From positions 147,526 through 211,525 of the forward strand of contig CAWHKS010000002.1 of assembly GCA_963829955.1 (NCBI GenBank): DNA of 64,000 bases, given 5' to 3'. This document shows, piece by piece, positions 60,289 to 64,000 of the stretch (position 1 is its first letter; each line of letters opens with the position of its first letter). The notes below the pieces were generated by a model. It had not been told where the DNA came from. It saw only the letters and a list, made by a program, of their open reading frames with translations, and did no database searches. This stretch comes from DASTFY01 sp963829955 (GTDB lineage: Bacteria; Actinomycetota; Acidimicrobiia; Acidimicrobiales; Ilumatobacteraceae). The position numbers were made by a program, and so were the translations under genes.

Positions 60289-61538
60289 ATGGGCATCGCC
60301 GACCTCATCCATCGGGCCCTGCGGGGGCCCCCATCGCCATCGAGGCCTATGACGGCAGCTCGGCTGGATCCGCCGATGCCGTCGCCACCATCTTGGTGCG
60401 CTCGCCCGATGCGCTGAACCGCTTCATCTTTTCGCCGAACGATCTCGGGCTCGGCCGGGCCTATGTGGCCGGCGAGTTGGAGATCGAGGGCGATCTGTTC
60501 GGCGCGCTGCGCGCGTTCGCCCGGGTTGATCTCCACCTCGACCGGGCGCTGCTCACCGACCTCGTCAAGGCGGTCGGACCGAACGGCCTGAAGCCGCTCT
60601 CCCCCCCGCCGGAGGAAGCCCGGATGCACGGGTCGCGGCACTCCCGGACTCGCGATGCCGCGGCCATCTCCTACCACTACGACCTGTCGAACGACTTCTA
60701 CCGGCTCATGCTCGGCCCGTCGATGACGTACTCGTGCGCGGTCTGGGAGAGCCCGGCCGTCGGGCTCGAGGCGGCCCAGGAAACCAAGCTCGAGCTCATC
60801 TGCCAGAAGCTGGCCCTGAAGCCGGGCATGCGGCTCCTCGACGTCGGCTGTGGCTGGGGTTCGATGGCACTGCACGCCGCCGAGCGCCACGGTGTCGAGG
60901 TCGTCGGGGTCACGGTCTCGGCCCGCCAGGTCGAAGCGGCCAGCGAGCGGGCGAAGGAGGCCGGCCTGGCCGGGCAGATCGACATCCGCCTGCAGGACTA
61001 CCGCGACGTGGATGACGGCCCGTTCGACGCCATCAGCTCGATCGGGATGTTCGAGCACGTCGGTCGCAAGCGGCTGGCCGCCTACTTCAGTCACCTGCGC
61101 GAGCTGCTGCGTCCCGAGGGCCGATTGCTCAACCACGGCATCTGCCGGCCGCCCGTCGCCCGCGACGCGCTCCCGTCACCGTCCCGAAGACGCCGTGGGC
61201 CCGGCGGACGTTCATCGACCGCTTCGTGTTCCCCGACGGAGAACTGCACGAGTTGGGCACCGTGCTCTCCTCGATGCAGCAGCAGGGCTTCGAGGTCCGT
61301 CACAGCGAGACGCTGCGGGAGCACTACGGCCTCACCCTGCGGGCCTGGGTCGCCAACCTCGAGGCCAACTGGGACGAGGCCGTGCGGCTGGCCGGGCTCG
61401 GCCGGGCTCGGGTGTGGCGCCTCTACGCGGCGGCGGTGCGCCGTCGGGTTCGAGGACGCGCGGATTCAGGTCCACCAGATGCTGGCCAGCCGGACCGAGG
61501 ACGGGCGCAGCGGGTTCCCATTGCGGCCCGCCTACTGA
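60289..61538 (+). CDS. cfa: Cyclopropane-fatty-acid synthase (three single-base indels)
   Basis: SAM-dependent CFA/mycolic-acid-type methyltransferase. ISYHYDLSNDFYRLMLGPSMTYSCAVW and LLDVGCGWGSMALHAAE mark the lipid and SAM sites, SSIGMFEHVG follows. Frames break at about 60325 (one G missing in a G run), 61150-61175 (one base missing) and 61435 (one extra G). Restoring them yields 416 residues ending TEDGRSGFPLRPAY. It would cyclopropanate or methylate membrane lipid acyl chains. Confidence 0.82.
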
Positions 61539-61549
61539 TACCGGGCGCC

Positions 61550-63452
61550 ATGACCATCTCGTCATACGAGCCGCTGATGGGCGCTCCCCCTTCCCGCCCA
61601 TCGCGGAGTACGGCTTCCTGTCCGACACGGAGACGACGGCACTCGTCGCGCCGAGCGGCAACATCGAGTGGATGTGCCTGCCGACCATGGACTCGCCCAG
61701 CGCCTTCGGCGCGCTCCTCGACCGCGACGCCGGCGGCTTCCGACTGGGGCCCGTCGAGCAGCGGGTGCCGGTCGGCCGTCGGTACCTCCCCGGCACGATG
61801 GTGCTGGAGACGAGCTGGGGGACACCGAGCGGCTGGATGGTCGTGCGCGACGTCCTGCTGATGGGCCCGTGGCATCACGACGACGAGCGCTCGCACACCC
61901 ACCGTCGGGCGCCGACGGACTACGACGCCGACCACGTCCTGCTGCGCACCGTGCGGTGCGTCAACGGCGAGGTGCAGGTCGTCCTCGACTGCGAGCCGAT
62001 GCTCGATTACGGCCGGCGGCCGGTGGAGTGGAGCTACGGCGGTGACGGCTACCACCAGGGCGTGGCCCGGGCGGAGGGCGTCGACCTCGAGCTCACGCTC
62101 ACCACGGACTTCAGACTCGGCTTCGAGGGCGGCAGGGCCATGGCTCGCACCTTGCTCAAGGACGGAGAGACCCGCTTCTGCGCGCTGTCGTGGAGCGATC
62201 ACGGGGGCCCGACGACCTACGGCGAGGCGCAGCGCCGGCTCGTCTGGACCGCCCACCACTGGCAGCACTGGCTCGCCCGCGGGCACTTTCCGGACCATCC
62301 CTGGAGGCGCTACCTCCAGCGCAGCGCGCTCACCCTCAAGGGCCTGACGTTCGCACCGACCGGCGCACTGGTTGCCGCGGCAACGACCTCGTTGCCGGAG
62401 ACGCCGGGCGGACAGCGGAACTGGGACTACCGCTTCAGCTGGATGCGCGACGCCACCTTCGCCCTCTGGGGTCTCTACACGCTGGGGTACGACTGGGAGG
62501 CCAACGACTTCTTCTGGTTCATCGCCGACGTGGCCGAGCGGGACGCCGACCTGCAGGTCATGTACGGCATCGACGGGCGGGCCGACCTCACTGAGGAGAT
62601 CCTCGATCATCTCGAGGGGTACGAGGGGCGCGCCCGGTTCGCACCGGCAACGGTGCGTACAACCAACGTCAGCACGATGTGTGGGGCGCGGTGCTCGACT
62701 CCGTGTACCTCCATACGAAGACCCGCGATGGCCTCGACGAACGGCTGTGGTCGATCCTGCGGCGGCTCGTCGAGGCGGCCCTCGAGCACTGGCGGGAGCC
62801 CGACAGCGGCATGTGGGAGGTGCGGGGCGATCCGAAGCACTTCACCTCGTCCAAGCTGATGTGCTGGGTGGCTGTCGACCGGGGGGCACGATTGGCCGCG
62901 CTGAAGGGCGAAGACAAGCTGGCGGCCGAGTGGGACGCGGCGGCGACGGAGATCAAGGAGGACATCTGCGCGCACGGGCTCGACGCGCGCGGTGTGTTCA
63001 CGCAGTCGTACGGATCGAACGCACTCGACGCCTCGCTCCTGCTGATGCCCCTCGTGCGCTTCCTGCCCGCCGATGACACGCGGGTCGTCGCGACCGTCCG
63101 GGCCATCGCCGACGAGCTGACCGTCGACGGGCTCGTGCTGCGCTACCGCGTCGACGAGACCGATGACGGGCTGGGGACCGAGGAGGGGGCGTTCCTCATC
63201 TGCTCGTTCTGGCTGGTGTCCGCCCTCGTCGAGATCGGCGACCTGGACCGCGCCCGTGAGCTGTGCGAGAAGCTGCTGTCCCTGGCCAGTCCCCTCGACC
63301 TTTACGCCGAGGAGATCGACCCCCGGAGCGGGCGCCACCTCGGCAACTTCCCACAGGCCTTCACCCACCTGGCGCTCATCAACGCCGTGATGCACATCAT
63401 CCTGTACGAGCAGGGGAACACGTCCTTGTCGTTCATGCGCCTGCGGGCCTGA
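61550..63452 (+). CDS. GH15 glucoamylase/trehalase-like glycosidase (two single-base indels)
   Basis: A GH15 (alpha/alpha)6-barrel protein. Catalytic-domain motifs include YGFLSDTETTALV, NIEWMCLPTMDSPS, QRNWDYRFSWMRDATF (general acid region), NQRQHDVWGAVLDSVY, and GTEEGAFLICSFW (catalytic base Glu). Two -1 shifts at about 61576 and 62626 (a GGGG run) break it; repair gives 634 residues. Actinobacterial members are often trehalases or glucoamylases acting on trehalose or maltooligosaccharides. Confidence 0.82.
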
Positions 63453-63461
63453 GCCGGCGCC

Positions 63462-63974
63462 GTGGCTGAATCGACGACGCCGCTGCCGCCCTCCAAGTCC
63501 CAGGACAACGGCAACGACGAGTGGTCCGTCCTCATCGGCTACCTCGACTACCACCGGGCTGTGCTGGCCCGGAAGGCCGAGGGCCTGACGGAGGAGCAGG
63601 CGAGGATGGCGGCCTGCCCGCCGAGCGGGCTCACCTTGCTCGGCCTGATCCGCCATATGGCCGACGCCGAGCGCCTGTGGTTCCGGCGTTCGCTGCTGGC
63701 GGAGGACGTGCCGTTGATCTTCGGCGACTGGGAGACGGGCCTGCACCCGCCGCCGGACGCAACCCTCGGGGACGTGCTGGCGACGTACTGGGCCGAGATC
63801 GAGATCGCCGACGCCAACATCGCGCGCGCGTCACTCGACGATGCGTCGCTCGGCGAGCCCGATCCCGGCCACAGCCTGCGGCGAACGATCGTCCACATGA
63901 TCGAGGAGTACGCCCGCCACTGCGGTCACGCCGACCTGCTCCGCGAAGCTGTCGACGGCGCCACCGGCGACTAA
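63462..63974 (+). CDS. DinB/DUF664-family protein
   Basis: A 170-residue DinB-like four-helix protein. LIGYLDYHRAVLARKAEGLTEEQ, LTLLGLIRHMADAERLWFRR (His), and IVHMIEEYARHCGHADLLRE (His, His) carry the three metal histidines. Such proteins include mycothiol or bacillithiol transferases, so a thiol-transfer role is possible. GTG 63462 starts ten bases after the GH15 stop. Confidence 0.8.
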   Translation: MAESTTPLPPSKSQDNGNDEWSVLIGYLDYHRAVLARKAEGLTEEQARMAACPPSGLTLLGLIRHMADAERLWFRRSLLAEDVPLIFGDWETGLHPPPDATLGDVLATYWAEIEIADANIARASLDDASLGEPDPGHSLRRTIVHMIEEYARHCGHADLLREAVDGATGD

Positions 63975-63983
63975 GTCTTCGTC

Positions 63984-64000
63984 GCCGGCCCATGGCCGGC
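63984..64000 (+). terminator. Stem-loop at window end
   Basis: GCCGGCC (63984-63990) and GGCCGGC (63994-64000) form a perfect 7-bp stem around CAT, ten bases after the DinB stop. It may extend beyond the window. Probable terminator for the DinB gene. Confidence 0.4.

Overview
The window is about 70% GC, densely coded on both strands, and full of ATGA/TGATG start-stop overlaps and GTG starts. The gene content is typical of a high-GC actinobacterium: six F420-type luciferase-like oxidoreductases, five SDR dehydrogenases, a liv-type ABC operon, MMPL, lipoproteins and SnoaL-fold genes. I favour an uncultured Acidimicrobiia-like genome, but that is inference from content only. I saw no rRNA, tRNA, CRISPR array or complete insertion sequence.

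Layout. 1-6651: a truncated methyltransferase, a CapA-like lipoprotein, a cytochrome P450, and a coupled run of flavin-nucleotide-binding protein, epimerase, small protein, phosphotransferase and SnoaL protein. 6685-10209: a compact TIR cassette, made of a TIR/FxsC-like protein, a KGGVGR ATPase carrying two TIR-like domains, and a four-helix membrane protein. 10222-16368 (minus): a liv-type ABC operon with a fused LivH-LivM permease and two strong hairpins between binding protein and permease. 16595-20574: an unrecognised beta-rich protein, a SnoaL protein and three SDRs. 20673-23670: an accessory patch with secreted or anchored proteins, a sulfatase remnant, a DUF222 remnant and a HAD phosphatase. 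24018-36298: a catabolic, lipid/steroid-like region with a Rieske oxygenase, SDR, acyl-CoA ligase, stand-alone lipoyl domain, acyl-CoA dehydrogenase, F420 enzymes and two divergent TetR regulators. 36295-43656: ThuA-like, CoA-binding, MetY, more F420 enzymes, and a BrkB/YihY membrane protein. 43656-59335: a 2OG oxygenase, metallophosphoesterase, PepN, and a loosely clustered nucleoside/sugar-phosphate salvage set (PfkB kinase, phosphohexomutase, upp, deoC, add) interrupted by an MMPL transporter and a two-component system. 59346-64000: a phytanoyl-CoA-dioxygenase-like protein, cyclopropane-fatty-acid synthase, GH15 glycosidase and DinB protein.

Two points need care. Seven otherwise conserved genes (P450, TIR, HAD phosphatase, metallophosphoesterase, deoC, cfa, GH15) are each broken by one to three single-base indels, ten in all, and five of these fall between 60.3 and 62.7 kb. 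Undoing each indel restores a family-length protein, so consensus errors are more likely than gene decay. Between metY and the CoA-binding gene lies a 98-bp tandem duplication in which each copy encodes a 33-residue ORF, joined start-to-stop by ATGA to both neighbours.

The best candidate for an undescribed system is the TIR/KGGVGR cassette at 6685-10209.
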